52,913 nt of DNA from Clostridiales bacterium (GTDB lineage: Bacteria > Bacillota > Clostridia > TANB77 > CAG-508), in contig DQFO01000007.1 in assembly GCA_003525075.1 (NCBI GenBank), positions 29,714 to 82,626 of the forward strand. The letters run 5' to 3'. The position numbers and the translations under genes are program-made. Shown in pieces: positions 34,942-43,448 of the stretch; position 1 is the first letter of the stretch, and each line of letters starts with the position of its first letter. Below the pieces are notes generated by a model that was given only the letters and a program-made list of their open reading frames with translations, ran no database searches and had not been told where the DNA came from.

Positions 34942-36627
34942 ATGGAAAAAATACTTTGTAATACCACTAATACTATGCAAAAAATGGATACACCTACAAA
35001 AGAAAAAATTAGTGGGGCAACTTTTTATCGTGTAAAATTATTTGATAGAGCAAATAGACATGATGCTAGAATTTCTTTGCCAATTTTTAAAACAGGAGTA
35101 AATCCTAGATTAAGTGCAAGTTCTTCTACCTCAAAAGAAGAAGCAGTATTAAAATTACTGGAAAAAATTAAGGCAGCATTAATTAATGGAATTAATGAAA
35201 AAACAGTAAGTGCTAATAATTTGTTTTTTATTTTTGATAACATTTCAACATCATTACATGATTTAGGAATACAAACAACCTTAATTTTAACACAATTTCA
35301 TAATATTGTTTCATGCATATATGGATATTTGAACACAAATATTATTGCACCAGTTGCTCCTCAAGTAACGGATGCTGTTTTAAGTAATAATCAAATTGCT
35401 AATACAGATCTATATGTTTCAAACGCAAATAACCAAATACAACCTGATAAAGATTTACGCGAAATATTATCTTTCCAACAGGTTGCAATAAAATGGTTTA
35501 ATTACAAGAAAAAATTTACAATAAAAACAGAAGAAAATCTAAAACCTTTAAGCAAAAAAACTCTATCAGGTTATAATAAAATAATGAATTTAATCTTGAT
35601 TCCTTATTTTGCTAATAATATAAATATAAATTCTTTAAGCAATGATGATTTAAATAATTGTATAAAATCAACGAAGGGTACTAGGCAAAAGGAAAGTGCA
35701 CAAATAGTTTTAAAAATGATTATCGACTATGCTAGGGATCAAAACTATATAAATTCATTAAGAACAATTAACAAACCTCAAAAAGCACCTCAAAATTCAA
35801 TGTTACAAATAGAAGGTCATGATTTTGTATATATAGAATCAAGTAGACAAGAACATTGGTTAGATTGTTTTGAAGATGCAGGAACAGATATTGCATATTT
35901 GTTTGAAGGAATGTTGTTAGAAGGTCTTAGGCCAGAAGAAGCCTGTGGACTTTGTTGGGATTCAATAATAGATGATGACAATTATTTTATTATAAATACT
36001 GCTTTTAAAGATTTTCCAATATATAATGAAAATGCTGAAATTATAGGTCATGTTAGAGAATATGATAAATTAAAAACAGACACAAGCTATAGAAAAATAC
36101 CAATACATCCTAGATATAAAGATATATTAGCAGAACATAAAAAAAATCAAAAAAAGCTATTTAAAAAACTTAATTTAAAATGGAGTGAAAAAACACCAAT
36201 ATTTTTAAATAGATATCATAAGCCATATGTTCCTGAAAATCTTTCAAAAGCTTTAAGATCTTTTAGAAATAAGTATAATCTTGAATACCTTACACCCTAT
36301 GGATTGCGACATTCTTTTGCTACATTTATGTCTGAAAAAGGTATGAGAGATATTGTTTTAATGAAATTGATGGGACATGCAGACTTTAGAACAACTGAAA
36401 AATACTATATTTTTGTATCTGATGAAAGAAAGAAAAAAGAATATGAACAAGCATGGGGATTAACTCCAACAACAAATGAAGAAAACATTGATTGCTCTAA
36501 TATTCAAAATAATAATGATAACAATATTGATATGAACATGATGGCAAAAGAATTTGAACAATTGCAAAAAATATGGATGCAAACTCTTGCAATATTTGTA
36601 ATGGCACAAAAAAATAATACCATTTAA
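34942..36627 (+). CDS. int: ICE tyrosine integrase
   Basis: A 561-residue site-specific recombinase. The long N-terminal part (1-180) is an arm-binding region with Ser/Asn-rich linker; the core-binding domain begins at FQQVAIKWFNYKK; the catalytic domain has Arg in LLEGLRPEEACGL near 330, YGLRHSFATF near 453 and MGHADFRTTEKYY with the nucleophile Tyr near 489. A Gln/Asn-rich tail of about 65 residues follows. It ends 10 bases from the 3' end of the tRNA-Lys gene, as expected for the enzyme that integrates the element there. AAAGGGAGG lies upstream of ATG. Confidence 0.92.
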   Translation: MEKILCNTTNTMQKMDTPTKEKISGATFYRVKLFDRANRHDARISLPIFKTGVNPRLSASSSTSKEEAVLKLLEKIKAALINGINEKTVSANNLFFIFDNISTSLHDLGIQTTLILTQFHNIVSCIYGYLNTNIIAPVAPQVTDAVLSNNQIANTDLYVSNANNQIQPDKDLREILSFQQVAIKWFNYKKKFTIKTEENLKPLSKKTLSGYNKIMNLILIPYFANNININSLSNDDLNNCIKSTKGTRQKESAQIVLKMIIDYARDQNYINSLRTINKPQKAPQNSMLQIEGHDFVYIESSRQEHWLDCFEDAGTDIAYLFEGMLLEGLRPEEACGLCWDSIIDDDNYFIINTAFKDFPIYNENAEIIGHVREYDKLKTDTSYRKIPIHPRYKDILAEHKKNQKKLFKKLNLKWSEKTPIFLNRYHKPYVPENLSKALRSFRNKYNLEYLTPYGLRHSFATFMSEKGMRDIVLMKLMGHADFRTTEKYYIFVSDERKKKEYEQAWGLTPTTNEENIDCSNIQNNNDNNIDMNMMAKEFEQLQKIWMQTLAIFVMAQKNNTI

Positions 36628-36637
36628 GGTATTATTT
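36613..36637 (+). terminator. Terminator of int, next to the attachment site
   Basis: AATAATACC (36613-36621) and GGTATTATT (36628-36636) form a perfect 9-bp stem over the int stop codon, followed by T residues that lead into the tRNA CCA end. Confidence 0.7.
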
Positions 36638-36713
36638 TGGTGCATCACCGGGGAATCGAACCCCGAACCTCCAGATTAAGAGTCTGTTGCTCTGCCAATT
36701 GAGCTAGTGATGC
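36638..36713 (-). tRNA. tRNA-Lys(CTT), integration site
   Basis: The cloverleaf is complete on the minus strand: acceptor GCATCAC/GTGATGC, D stem GCTC/GAGC, anticodon loop CTCTTAA (anticodon CTT), T arm CGGGG-TTCGATT-CCCCG and encoded CCA. The outermost pair of the anticodon stem is a mismatch (A-G). Its 3' end faces the integrase gene, so the element's attR most likely lies within the 3' half of this gene. Confidence 0.9.
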
Positions 36714-36715
36714 AT

Positions 36716-36782
36716 GTAAAAAAAGTTTATTGGCTATAAAAAATGTTTATTAGTTTTAAAAAAAATTTATTGGTTATAAATA
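36716..36782. repeat. Three imperfect 20-22-bp A/T-rich direct repeats
   Basis: The pattern AAAAA-GTTTATTGG-TATA occurs three times with few changes (about 36718, 36739 and 36760), directly upstream (5') of the tRNA-Lys gene. They merge into the 10-bp array. Confidence 0.6.
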
Positions 36783-36860
36783 TTGGTGCAAGTTGGTGCA
36801 AGTTGGTGCAAGTTGGTGCAAGTTGGTGCAAGTTGGCGCAAGTTGGCGCAAGTTGGCGCA
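36783..36860. repeat. 10-bp tandem repeat array, eight copies
   Basis: The unit AGTTGGTGCA is repeated in perfect register: one partial copy, four TGCA-type copies (36791-36830) and three with a T to C change (AGTTGGCGCA, 36831-36860). On the minus strand each unit contains GCACCA, the sequence of a tRNA 3' end. A single related word occurs at 36912. Confidence 0.85.
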
Positions 36861-36952
36861 TTTTACAGATTTTATAAAAAAGTAAAACCTGTAAAAATCT
36901 ACAAATACAGTGTTATATGCACATTGGCGTTAATAGATATATCCCATTGCCA

Positions 36953-36995
36953 TCTGATTAAGAGTCAGCTGCTCTACCAGCTGAGCTAATGGTGC
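36953..36995 (-). pseudogene. tRNA-Lys(CTT) remnant, 5' half only
   Basis: The minus strand carries a normal 5' half: acceptor GCACCAT, D arm GCTCAGCTGGTAGAGC and anticodon loop CTCTTAA with stem GCTGA/TCAGA. After the anticodon stem no T arm or acceptor 3' strand follows. The break at the anticodon loop is where tyrosine integrases often cross over, so this may be the scar of an earlier integration or a decayed tRNA. Confidence 0.65.
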
Positions 36996-37114
36996 AAATA
37001 AATAAGTTTGTTATATCAATATAACAAACTTATTATAATACTATTTAAAACTTTTGTCAATATATGAATTTATATTTTAATCAAATCGTTTTTCTATTAG
37101 ACATTTAATACTAT

Positions 37115-38761
37115 TTAATTTCCTGTTCCTACTCTAACAATTTTTTGCATTGCATTATATGTATCTTTAGAAAGAAGTGTTCTTGAAACAACCTCTCCAT
37201 TTAATCTTTTAACTTTATAGGCTTCATATTTACTGCCATTATTACCATTTTGAACAACTTTTTGAGTTCCTACTGGTAAACTTGAATCATTAATATATTG
37301 TGTTGTATATGCAATTGTAGCAGTTTTCTTTGTTTCTATAGAAATATCATATTCTGTCTCTTCCCTGTGTCCCCATATTTGTATTGTAGCAACTCCTCCA
37401 CTAACTGTGGTCGTAATTCTTATAGGGTATTTTCTTGAATTCTTAAATTTAAAATCTTGTGATCCCCATACAACTGTAGCATCTTTACCTCCTGGTAAAT
37501 ATGAAGTAATAAATTGATGATTTCTTCTCACAGTTACATCTAAATCTGCAAACACAACAGCATCATATAAAGTTGAAGATATTTGACATATACCTCCACC
37601 AAGACCATCTACAACTTTTCCACCTGAATAAGTTGCTGCCATTTTATAACCAGCTGCAATTGTTCTCTCTCCTACAGTTTGATTATATGAAAATTCATCT
37701 CCAACTAATAAAACCTTACCATTTATTTTTCCAGCTGCCAACTTTAAATTAGTTGTTCTTCCTGTATTACTAGCATTATATTTAGTTGAACATGTTCCTA
37801 ATAAATCTGGAAACGCTTCTGTTCCTATATCATTTACTGTTTTATCTGGTTGTGTTATTATAAGTGGAATTTCATATTCTTCTTTTTCTTCTTCTATTAT
37901 TGATTTTGCACTTTCTATATCAAAATCAATTCCTTTTACTTCTGGATATATTGTAAATGGATTATTTGTATAATATGCATCTTGTGCCTTTTTATATATT
38001 TCATTATGTATCTTTTCCAAATCAATTGCCTGTGGTTCTTTATAAGAAAATGGAACCTCTAAAATTGTACTTTTTTCAGAATTAATATTTAAAATATTTG
38101 TTACCATGTTTTTCACTTCAGATTCATTAACATCAATTCCTTTTTTTCCTGGTGTAATAATTAATTTATCATTTTCAATATAATAACTTGGTTCTACTAT
38201 TGCATCTTCTGAAGTATTATTTATATTTTCACAAACTTGTTTTATTACATTTTCATCAAAACTTGCTTCTAATTCATATTTATTACCATTAATCCATGTA
38301 GAAAGGATTTCAAAATTATTTTTTATTATATTACTTCCTCTTCCTACCTGATATGCTTTTTCTACTTTTTCTTTTATATCAAATTCTACTTCTAAAGCTT
38401 CATAAGTAATTGGAGTTTCAACTTCTTTATATTTAAAAATTATTTCATTTTCTTTTTCTTTATCTGTAATCTCATTTAATAAACTATTTGCCTCTTCTAT
38501 TGTCAAATTAGAAACATCTATATTTTCAATTAATATTCCTTTTATAATTTTTTTGTTCCCAATATTTATTAATGCAAATATTGTCGAAAAAATTAATAAA
38601 ATAATTACTATTATTAAACTTGATATTATAATCCACTTTTTACTCTTTTTCTCAGTAACAACAATCTGCTGATTATCAATGTTTTCTTCATTGTTTTCAT
38701 TTTTTATCTCTGGTATTTCTAGTTCTTTTATATCATCTGTTTTTTCTTTTAAATCAATCAT
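37115..38761 (-). CDS. VanW family protein with YoaR-type wall-binding domains
   Basis: A 548-residue membrane-anchored protein: cytoplasmic tail, membrane helix (about 48-70; WIIISSLIIVIILLIFSTIF), two putative peptidoglycan-binding domains (about 75-320) and a VanW domain with FSYNQTVGERT, GGGICQISSTLYDAV and FITSYLPGG near 395-455, then a G5-like tail. VanW proteins occur at clostridial cell walls; their reaction is unknown. ATG 38761 follows AAGGAG. Chromosomal rather than element gene. Confidence 0.88.
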   Translation of the reverse strand: MIDLKEKTDDIKELEIPEIKNENNEENIDNQQIVVTEKKSKKWIIISSLIIVIILLIFSTIFALINIGNKKIIKGILIENIDVSNLTIEEANSLLNEITDKEKENEIIFKYKEVETPITYEALEVEFDIKEKVEKAYQVGRGSNIIKNNFEILSTWINGNKYELEASFDENVIKQVCENINNTSEDAIVEPSYYIENDKLIITPGKKGIDVNESEVKNMVTNILNINSEKSTILEVPFSYKEPQAIDLEKIHNEIYKKAQDAYYTNNPFTIYPEVKGIDFDIESAKSIIEEEKEEYEIPLIITQPDKTVNDIGTEAFPDLLGTCSTKYNASNTGRTTNLKLAAGKINGKVLLVGDEFSYNQTVGERTIAAGYKMAATYSGGKVVDGLGGGICQISSTLYDAVVFADLDVTVRRNHQFITSYLPGGKDATVVWGSQDFKFKNSRKYPIRITTTVSGGVATIQIWGHREETEYDISIETKKTATIAYTTQYINDSSLPVGTQKVVQNGNNGSKYEAYKVKRLNGEVVSRTLLSKDTYNAMQKIVRVGTGN

Positions 38762-38856
38762 ATACAACTCCTTTTCATTCTCATTAATAATAACATATAT
38801 TTAACTTTTTTACAATCTATTTTAATAAATCTATAACTTATAGTTTTATGAATTTT

Positions 38857-38885
38857 TTGACAAAAAGACTTGCATATTGTAAAAT
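38857..38885 (+). promoter_or_regulatory. Sigma-A-type promoter of the starch-binding-like gene
   Basis: TTGACA (38857-38862), 17-base spacer, TAAAAT (38880-38885); a TTGCAT/TATAAT pair partly overlaps it. The gene starts at 38930. Confidence 0.55.
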
Positions 38886-38929
38886 AAAATATTATAATAT
38901 GTTCTATCAAAAGATAAGGAGTTTTCAAA

Positions 38930-39400
38930 ATGGAATTAGTAAAAAATATATTCTTTAATACTGATAAATTAGTTGAAAATAGTAAAATAAAAATATCATA
39001 TACAGGTAAATTTTTTCAGGACAATTCTGAAAAGGTTTCTATTCATTATGGTTTTGGAAACAATTGGGACAATTTAACTTCAACTCAAATGGTAAAAACA
39101 GAATTAGGTTACCAAATTGAAATTGAAATTGGTGAAGTTGAAACTTTTAATTTTTGTTTTTGTAACGAAAAAAATGAATGGGATAATAATGACGGAAAAA
39201 ATTATATTTTTGTTATTGAAAAGCAACCTGTTGAATTAATTACTTTAGAAGATGAACCTGTTTCTTTAGGTTCTGCTCGAAAACTCAGAAAATCATATAT
39301 TTGGAGTAAAAAAATAAGATTAGCAGTTTATAAAATAATTACATATCTTCCTAGAATAATATCTGGAAATTACAAAAAGAATTCAACTGCAAATGGATAA
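38930..39400 (+). CDS. Carbohydrate-binding (CBM25/26-like starch-binding) protein
   Basis: A 156-residue protein. Residues 1-100 form a beta-sandwich with IHYGFGNNWDNL and NFCFCNEKNEWDNNDGKNY, the signature of starch-binding modules found in clostridial proteins. The C-terminal 50 residues are basic and partly hydrophobic (IRLAVYKIITYLPRII), perhaps for membrane or envelope association. No signal peptide, so it may act on intracellular glycogen-like polymer. AAGGAG precedes ATG. Confidence 0.72.
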   Translation: MELVKNIFFNTDKLVENSKIKISYTGKFFQDNSEKVSIHYGFGNNWDNLTSTQMVKTELGYQIEIEIGEVETFNFCFCNEKNEWDNNDGKNYIFVIEKQPVELITLEDEPVSLGSARKLRKSYIWSKKIRLAVYKIITYLPRIISGNYKKNSTANG

Positions 39401-39430
39401 AAAAGTACTGAATATTATTTCAGTACTTTT
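39401..39430. terminator. Bidirectional terminator between convergent genes
   Basis: AAAAGTACTGAA (39401-39412) and TTCAGTACTTTT (39419-39430) form a 12-bp stem with A and T flanks, serving both neighbours. Confidence 0.8.
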
Positions 39431-40149
39431 TATCTAATCACCCATCCTCCATTTATAGAAATTATTTGTCCAGTTGTATATTCATCTTCAATTAACCATT
39501 CTATACATTTTGAAATATCACCTTTTTTTCCTATTCTCTCAAGAGGAATTTCTTCTTTTATCGCTTCTATTTCTTCTGCAGAATAACAATTATTCATTTC
39601 TGTATCAATAATTCCAGGTGCAATAGAATTAACTCTAATATTTGATGGTCCTAATTCTTTTGCTAATGATTTTGTCATTCCATCTACTCCAGCTTTTGCA
39701 ACAGAATAAATAGATTCGCATGAACTCCCAACAATTCCCCATATTGATGATATATTTATAATACATCCTTCTTTTCTCATAATCATATTTGTTAATACTT
39801 CTTGTGTAGTACAAAAAACAGAATATAAATCATTATTAATTATTTTATTCCATTCCTTATCTGTAACATCTGTAAATAAACCTGTTAGTGAGATTCCTGC
39901 ATTATTAATTAATACATCTATTTTTTTATATTTCTCTAATATAGATTTAATCATATTATGTACTTCTTCTCTTTTTGAAACATCAGCTTTATAAATATCT
40001 ATATTTGCATATTTACTTTTTAATTCTTTGGCTTTTTCTTCTGACCTATTATAATTTGCTATTACTTGATATCCTTTTTGAGCAAGTTTTTCAGCTATGT
40101 CTCTTCCAATTCCTCTTGATGCCCCTGTTATTAATACAACTTTATTCAT
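39430..40149 (-). CDS. Short-chain dehydrogenase/reductase (FabG-like)
   Basis: A 239-residue SDR: cofactor motif TGASRGIG at 8-15, NNAG near 87, catalytic Ser in INISSIWG, YSVAK (Tyr, Lys) near 150 and PG near 181, ending in GQIISINGGW. The size and motifs fit 3-oxoacyl-ACP reductases, though many relatives act on sugars or steroids, so the substrate is open. GAAAGG precedes ATG. It lies alone, next to the tRNA cluster. Confidence 0.88.
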   Translation of the reverse strand: MNKVVLITGASRGIGRDIAEKLAQKGYQVIANYNRSEEKAKELKSKYANIDIYKADVSKREEVHNMIKSILEKYKKIDVLINNAGISLTGLFTDVTDKEWNKIINNDLYSVFCTTQEVLTNMIMRKEGCIINISSIWGIVGSSCESIYSVAKAGVDGMTKSLAKELGPSNIRVNSIAPGIIDTEMNNCYSAEEIEAIKEEIPLERIGKKGDISKCIEWLIEDEYTTGQIISINGGWVIR

Positions 40150-40231
40150 TTTTTATACCTTTCTTTTTTATATTATTATATAAAATAAAAAAAAGCCAAT
40201 AATTAAGCTTATAGCAAAACTACTGACAATT

Positions 40232-40308
40232 TGGAGCCACTTCCCAGATTCGAACTGGGGACCCCCGCATTACAAGTGCGGTGCTCTGGCCAGCTGAGCT
40301 AAAGTGGC
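40232..40308 (-). tRNA. tRNA-Thr(TGT)
   Basis: Minus-strand cloverleaf: acceptor GCCACTT/AAGTGGC, anticodon stem CCGCA/TGCGG with loop CTTGTAA (anticodon TGT), T loop TTCGAAT, encoded CCA. Confidence 0.92.
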
Positions 40309-40310
40309 AA

Positions 40311-40385
40311 TGGTGACCCCGACGGGAATCGAACCCATGACTCCGCCGTGAAAGGGCGGTGTCTTAACCGCTTGACCACGGGGCC
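40311..40385 (-). tRNA. tRNA-Glu(TTC)
   Basis: Minus-strand cloverleaf: acceptor GGCCCCG/CGGGGTC, D arm with GTGGTCAAGCGGTTAAGAC, anticodon loop CTTTCAC (anticodon TTC), T loop TTCGATT, encoded CCA. Confidence 0.92.
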
Positions 40386-40396
40386 ATATAAATGAG

Positions 40397-40428
40397 AGAA
40401 TTCTAATTATATTTCACATTAGAATTCT
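40397..40428. terminator. Palindrome between tRNA genes
   Basis: AGAATTCTAAT and ATTAGAATTCT form an 11-bp stem around a 10-base loop, followed by T residues on the plus strand. Between tRNA-Lys and tRNA-Glu on the minus strand it could be a processing or termination signal. Confidence 0.4.
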
Positions 40429-40438
40429 TTTTAATCTT

Positions 40439-40514
40439 TGGTGAGCTATCCGCGACTCGAACGCGGGACAACTTGATTAAAAGTCAAGTGCTCTACCACC
40501 TGAGCTAATAGCCC
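40439..40514 (-). tRNA. tRNA-Lys(TTT)
   Basis: Minus-strand cloverleaf: acceptor GGGCTAT/ATAGCTC, D arm GCTC/GAGC, anticodon stem CTTGA/TCAAG with loop CTTTTAA (anticodon TTT), T loop TTCGAGT, encoded CCA. First gene of the three-tRNA cluster. Confidence 0.92.
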
Positions 40515-40638
40515 GTAAACAATGTATTGAACATTGCTTAATTATAATACTACAATCAGATTCATTTGTCAATACATTTTTTTAAAATTTTTTAAATTTT
40601 TTTATTTTTTGTTGTATCATGTCAAAAAGTTATCAACT

Positions 40639-40830
40639 TTACTCTTCTTCATTCAATTTCTTTACAACTTCTTCAACATCAATTCCATGTACTTCACAAG
40701 CTTCTTCCAATGTTTCCATTTGTGATGCAGGACATCCTAAACAATGCATTCCAATTTCAATTAATATATCTGCTTTTTCTGGTGCAATCTCTAAAATTTC
40801 ACCAATTTTTGTATCTTTATTAAATTTCAT
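40639..40830 (-). CDS. DUF1858 domain protein
   Basis: A 63-residue protein covering the whole DUF1858: MKFNKDTKIGEILEIAPEKA, then IGMHCLGCPASQMETLEEAC with the CxxC pair. These small proteins are frequent in clostridia and are thought to relate to redox or metal-sulphur biology; the activity is unknown. GAAAGGAAA precedes ATG. The 230 bases between it and 41065 are very A/T-rich and hold no gene. Confidence 0.9.
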   Translation of the reverse strand: MKFNKDTKIGEILEIAPEKADILIEIGMHCLGCPASQMETLEEACEVHGIDVEEVVKKLNEEE

Positions 40831-41064
40831 TTTTATTTTCCTTTCTATATTATTATATCTTTTTTCAACTTATTTATTCTACTACATTTTTATATAAAAA
40901 TCAAGTATATGTTTATAATTTACATAATTTTTTCACATTTTATTTATAAAATATTCATATAAAAAATTTGTAGTATTTTGTCATAAAATTATAAGATTTT
41001 TTTCAAAAAAATATAGACAAATGAAAAAAATTATTATATTATTTTTTTGCTAGGCGGTGATTTT

Positions 41065-41220
41065 ATTTCAAAATTAATTAATCTCTTTTTTATAATTTAT
41101 TTTTTTAATTTTTTTATATTTATTTATTCTATTTATACTTTTTTGGATATTATATTTTTTCATAATTTACAAGGTTCAAAATTAAAATTAAAAAAAGAAT
41201 TAATAAATAAAAATAAATAA
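41065..41220 (+). CDS. Small membrane protein, apparent ATT start
   Basis: A 51-codon frame: hydrophobic segment (IINLLF-like and IIYFFNFFIFIYSIYTFLDI) and a basic tail (KLKLKKELINKNK), ending at the TAA 41218-41220. AGGCGGTGA (41052-41060) is an extended ribosome site, with an ATT 7 bases after GGCGG; no ATG or GTG starts the frame, and the only TTG (41047) lies upstream of the site. It is probably the first gene of the chromosomal type IV secretion cluster. The next gene has a similarly odd start. Confidence 0.4.
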   Translation: MSKLINLFFIIYFFNFFIFIYSIYTFLDIIFFHNLQGSKLKLKKELINKNK

Positions 41221-41262
41221 TTAATTTTATTTATTATTTTTTATAATGTGAGGTGAGCATTT

Positions 41263-42966
41263 ATCAAAAAATTTGTTCTTGCTTTTTTCTATACATTCCT
41301 CTCTCTTTTTTGTGCACAAAAATTATTTCATCCTCTTTATATATCCTCTGAAATAATTATATCCTCAGTATTTATTTCATTTGATATCTGTCAAAAAAAT
41401 TTTTCCTTTTGGAATTTTTTAAAAACAAGTTTTTGGTTTTTATATTTCTATACAAACTTTATATTAATATACATATTAATTGGTAAATTAGAAAATTTAA
41501 AAAATCTTTTTAATTATCAAAAAAATAATAATATTATTTCAAAAAATAATAATTATTCTTCAAAAAATAAAAATCAAATTAATTTATTAATAGGGAAAGA
41601 ATTTAATTCCCATAAAAATATTATTATTTCTGAATCAGGACTATATCAAAATTTTTTAATAACAGGAACAATTGGAACAGGAAAAACATCTTCTGCAATG
41701 TATCCTTTTACAGAACAATTTATAAAATATAATTCATTAAATAAAAATAGTAAAATTCCAATTTTAATTTTGGATGTAAAAGGAAATTACTATAAATATG
41801 TAAAAAATTTATTAATTAAATATAATTTAAAAAACGATTTAATAGAAATTGGATTAAATTCAAAAATAAAATATAATCCTCTTCATAAACCAAACTTAAA
41901 ACCTTCTGTTTTAGCTAATAGATTAAAAACAATTTTATTATTATTCTCTGAAAACAATTCAGAATCATTCTGGCTTGATAAAGCAGAACAAGTTTTAACA
42001 GAAGCTATAAAACTTTGTAGATTCTATAATAATGGATATGTAACATTTATTGAATTGCATAAATTAATTACTGAAATTGATTATTATAATTCAAAATTAA
42101 AAATATTAAAAAATTTATTTTATGAAAATAAATTTAATCATAAACAAATTTATGAATTAAACTCTGCTTTGGATTTTTTTGAAAAAGAATTCCATTCGTT
42201 AGATTCAAGAACCTCAGCAATACTAAAATCTGAAATTACACGTATTACAAATATATTTGTCTCAGATTATAATATATCCCAAACCTTTTGTGCTCCTTTA
42301 GATGAATTAAATTTTAAAGGCTTTTCCTCTATGCTAAATTGTGGAAAAATTGTTATATTAAATATGAATATTGCAGAATACAAAAATTTATCAAAATTAA
42401 TTTCAGCATATTTAAAATTAGATTTTCAATCTGAAGTAATGTATAATTTATCAAAAAACAAGGCCAAACCATGCGCCTTCATTTGTGATGAATATGCTGA
42501 ATATGTTACTAAAACAGATGCTGACTTTTTCTCTCTTAGCCGTGAGGCAAAATGTATAAATATTGTTTCTACTCAAAGTTATTCTTCTCTAAAAAATACA
42601 TTAAAAGATGATAATTCTGTAAAAGTAATTATTCAAAATTTAATTAATAAATTATGGTTTAGAACTGATGATATTTATACAATTGAAGAAGTCCAAAAAC
42701 AATTAGGAAAAGAAGATAAAGAAAAAACTTCTTCAACTATATCAGAAAACGCAAAAGAAACATATTTTAACTATATTACTAATTCATTCAATTCCAAAAA
42801 TTCAAATATTACAGAAAGTTATAATACTTATACTCAATCTGATTTTATTTTCGATACAAATTTTTTTACTCAAAATTTAGAAATATTTTCTTGCCTAGCT
42901 TTTTTATCTGATGGAGAAAAAATTTTAACTCCTCAAAAATTAAAAATGTTTCCATATTTTAAATAA
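41263..42966 (+). CDS. VirD4/TraG-like ATPase of a chromosomal T4SS, apparent ATC start
   Basis: A 567-residue coupling-protein-like ATPase. Three membrane helices lie in the first 90 residues (FVLAFFYTFLSLFCA, IIISSVFISFDI, FWFLYFYTNFILIYILIG). Walker A GTIGTGKT is near 135 and Walker B CAFICDEYAEYV near 404. The frame is open from the TGA at 41254 and contains no ATG, GTG or TTG until 41698, which lies after Walker A. GAGGTG (41250-41255) points to ATC 41263 nine bases later. It is unlike the ICE virD4 and has no frameshift. It heads a small T4SS cluster. Confidence 0.75.
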   Translation: MKKFVLAFFYTFLSLFCAQKLFHPLYISSEIIISSVFISFDICQKNFSFWNFLKTSFWFLYFYTNFILIYILIGKLENLKNLFNYQKNNNIISKNNNYSSKNKNQINLLIGKEFNSHKNIIISESGLYQNFLITGTIGTGKTSSAMYPFTEQFIKYNSLNKNSKIPILILDVKGNYYKYVKNLLIKYNLKNDLIEIGLNSKIKYNPLHKPNLKPSVLANRLKTILLLFSENNSESFWLDKAEQVLTEAIKLCRFYNNGYVTFIELHKLITEIDYYNSKLKILKNLFYENKFNHKQIYELNSALDFFEKEFHSLDSRTSAILKSEITRITNIFVSDYNISQTFCAPLDELNFKGFSSMLNCGKIVILNMNIAEYKNLSKLISAYLKLDFQSEVMYNLSKNKAKPCAFICDEYAEYVTKTDADFFSLSREAKCINIVSTQSYSSLKNTLKDDNSVKVIIQNLINKLWFRTDDIYTIEEVQKQLGKEDKEKTSSTISENAKETYFNYITNSFNSKNSNITESYNTYTQSDFIFDTNFFTQNLEIFSCLAFLSDGEKILTPQKLKMFPYFK

Positions 42967-43028
42967 TTTATTATTTATTTCTATTAATTATTTTTTCTAA
43001 TTAATAAAATTTATAGAATGGAGGTTTT

Positions 43029-43346
43029 ATGAAAAAAATTATTTTCAACTTAATTTTAGTTATATTATTACTATTTATTTTTTCAATCCAAGCTTTTGCA
43101 TCTACTCCAAAATTGGTAAATAAAGTAAATGATGCATTTAAAGAGATAGAAGAATGGATTCTTAAAATATCTACGCCTGCTGCAGCTGTGGCAATTTGTT
43201 CTGGAGCTCTTATGCGAAAGTTTAGTTTTGGTGATGAAGAAAAAATAAGAACTGGAAAAAAACTTATTACAGGTTCATTATTTTCTTATGCATTTATTTT
43301 AGCAGCTGATTTAATTTTATCTGCAATTCAATCATTAATTAATTAA
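43029..43346 (+). CDS. VirB2/TrbC-like pilin protein
   Basis: A 105-residue protein: signal peptide (IIFNLILVILLLFIFSIQAFA), then IEEWILKISTPAAAVAICSG and ITGSLFSYAFILAADLILSA as two hydrophobic helices around the polar loop MRKFSFGDEEKIRTGKK, the layout of VirB2-type subunits in Gram-positive T4SS. GGAGG is 7 bases from ATG. Confidence 0.7.
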   Translation: MKKIIFNLILVILLLFIFSIQAFASTPKLVNKVNDAFKEIEEWILKISTPAAAVAICSGALMRKFSFGDEEKIRTGKKLITGSLFSYAFILAADLILSAIQSLIN

Positions 43347-43448
43347 TAATTTATTTAAATTATTTTTTTATAATTTAATATTTATTTTTATAATTATTAA
43401 TTTTTTATATTTATAAAAAATATTTATTAAATATTTTTAGGAGGCATA

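Larger units (their letters stand above)
1..36637. mobile_element. Integrative conjugative element, right part, ending at tRNA-Lys
   Basis: The block combines a VirD4 coupling protein, PcfJ and PcfK homologues, an ArdC-type antirestriction protein, SSB, an RDF-like protein, a Tn916-like sigma/HTH/excisionase set and a large tyrosine integrase that ends 10 bases from the 3' end of a tRNA-Lys(CTT) gene. This is the usual layout of an ICE in a tRNA gene. The left end lies outside the window, where the relaxase and most mating-pore genes are presumably located, since none is visible here. Gene content changes to chromosomal type just right of the tRNA. The exact left boundary and core att sequence cannot be read from this window. 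Confidence 0.8.

Noticed and set aside
36783..36860. CRISPR array
   Set aside because: Units are 10 bp and contiguous, without spacers; no cas genes nearby.
36783..36989. Open frame of 68 codons with VQVGASW-type repeats
   Set aside because: It is only the translation of the 10-bp array and runs into the tRNA remnant; no ribosome site.
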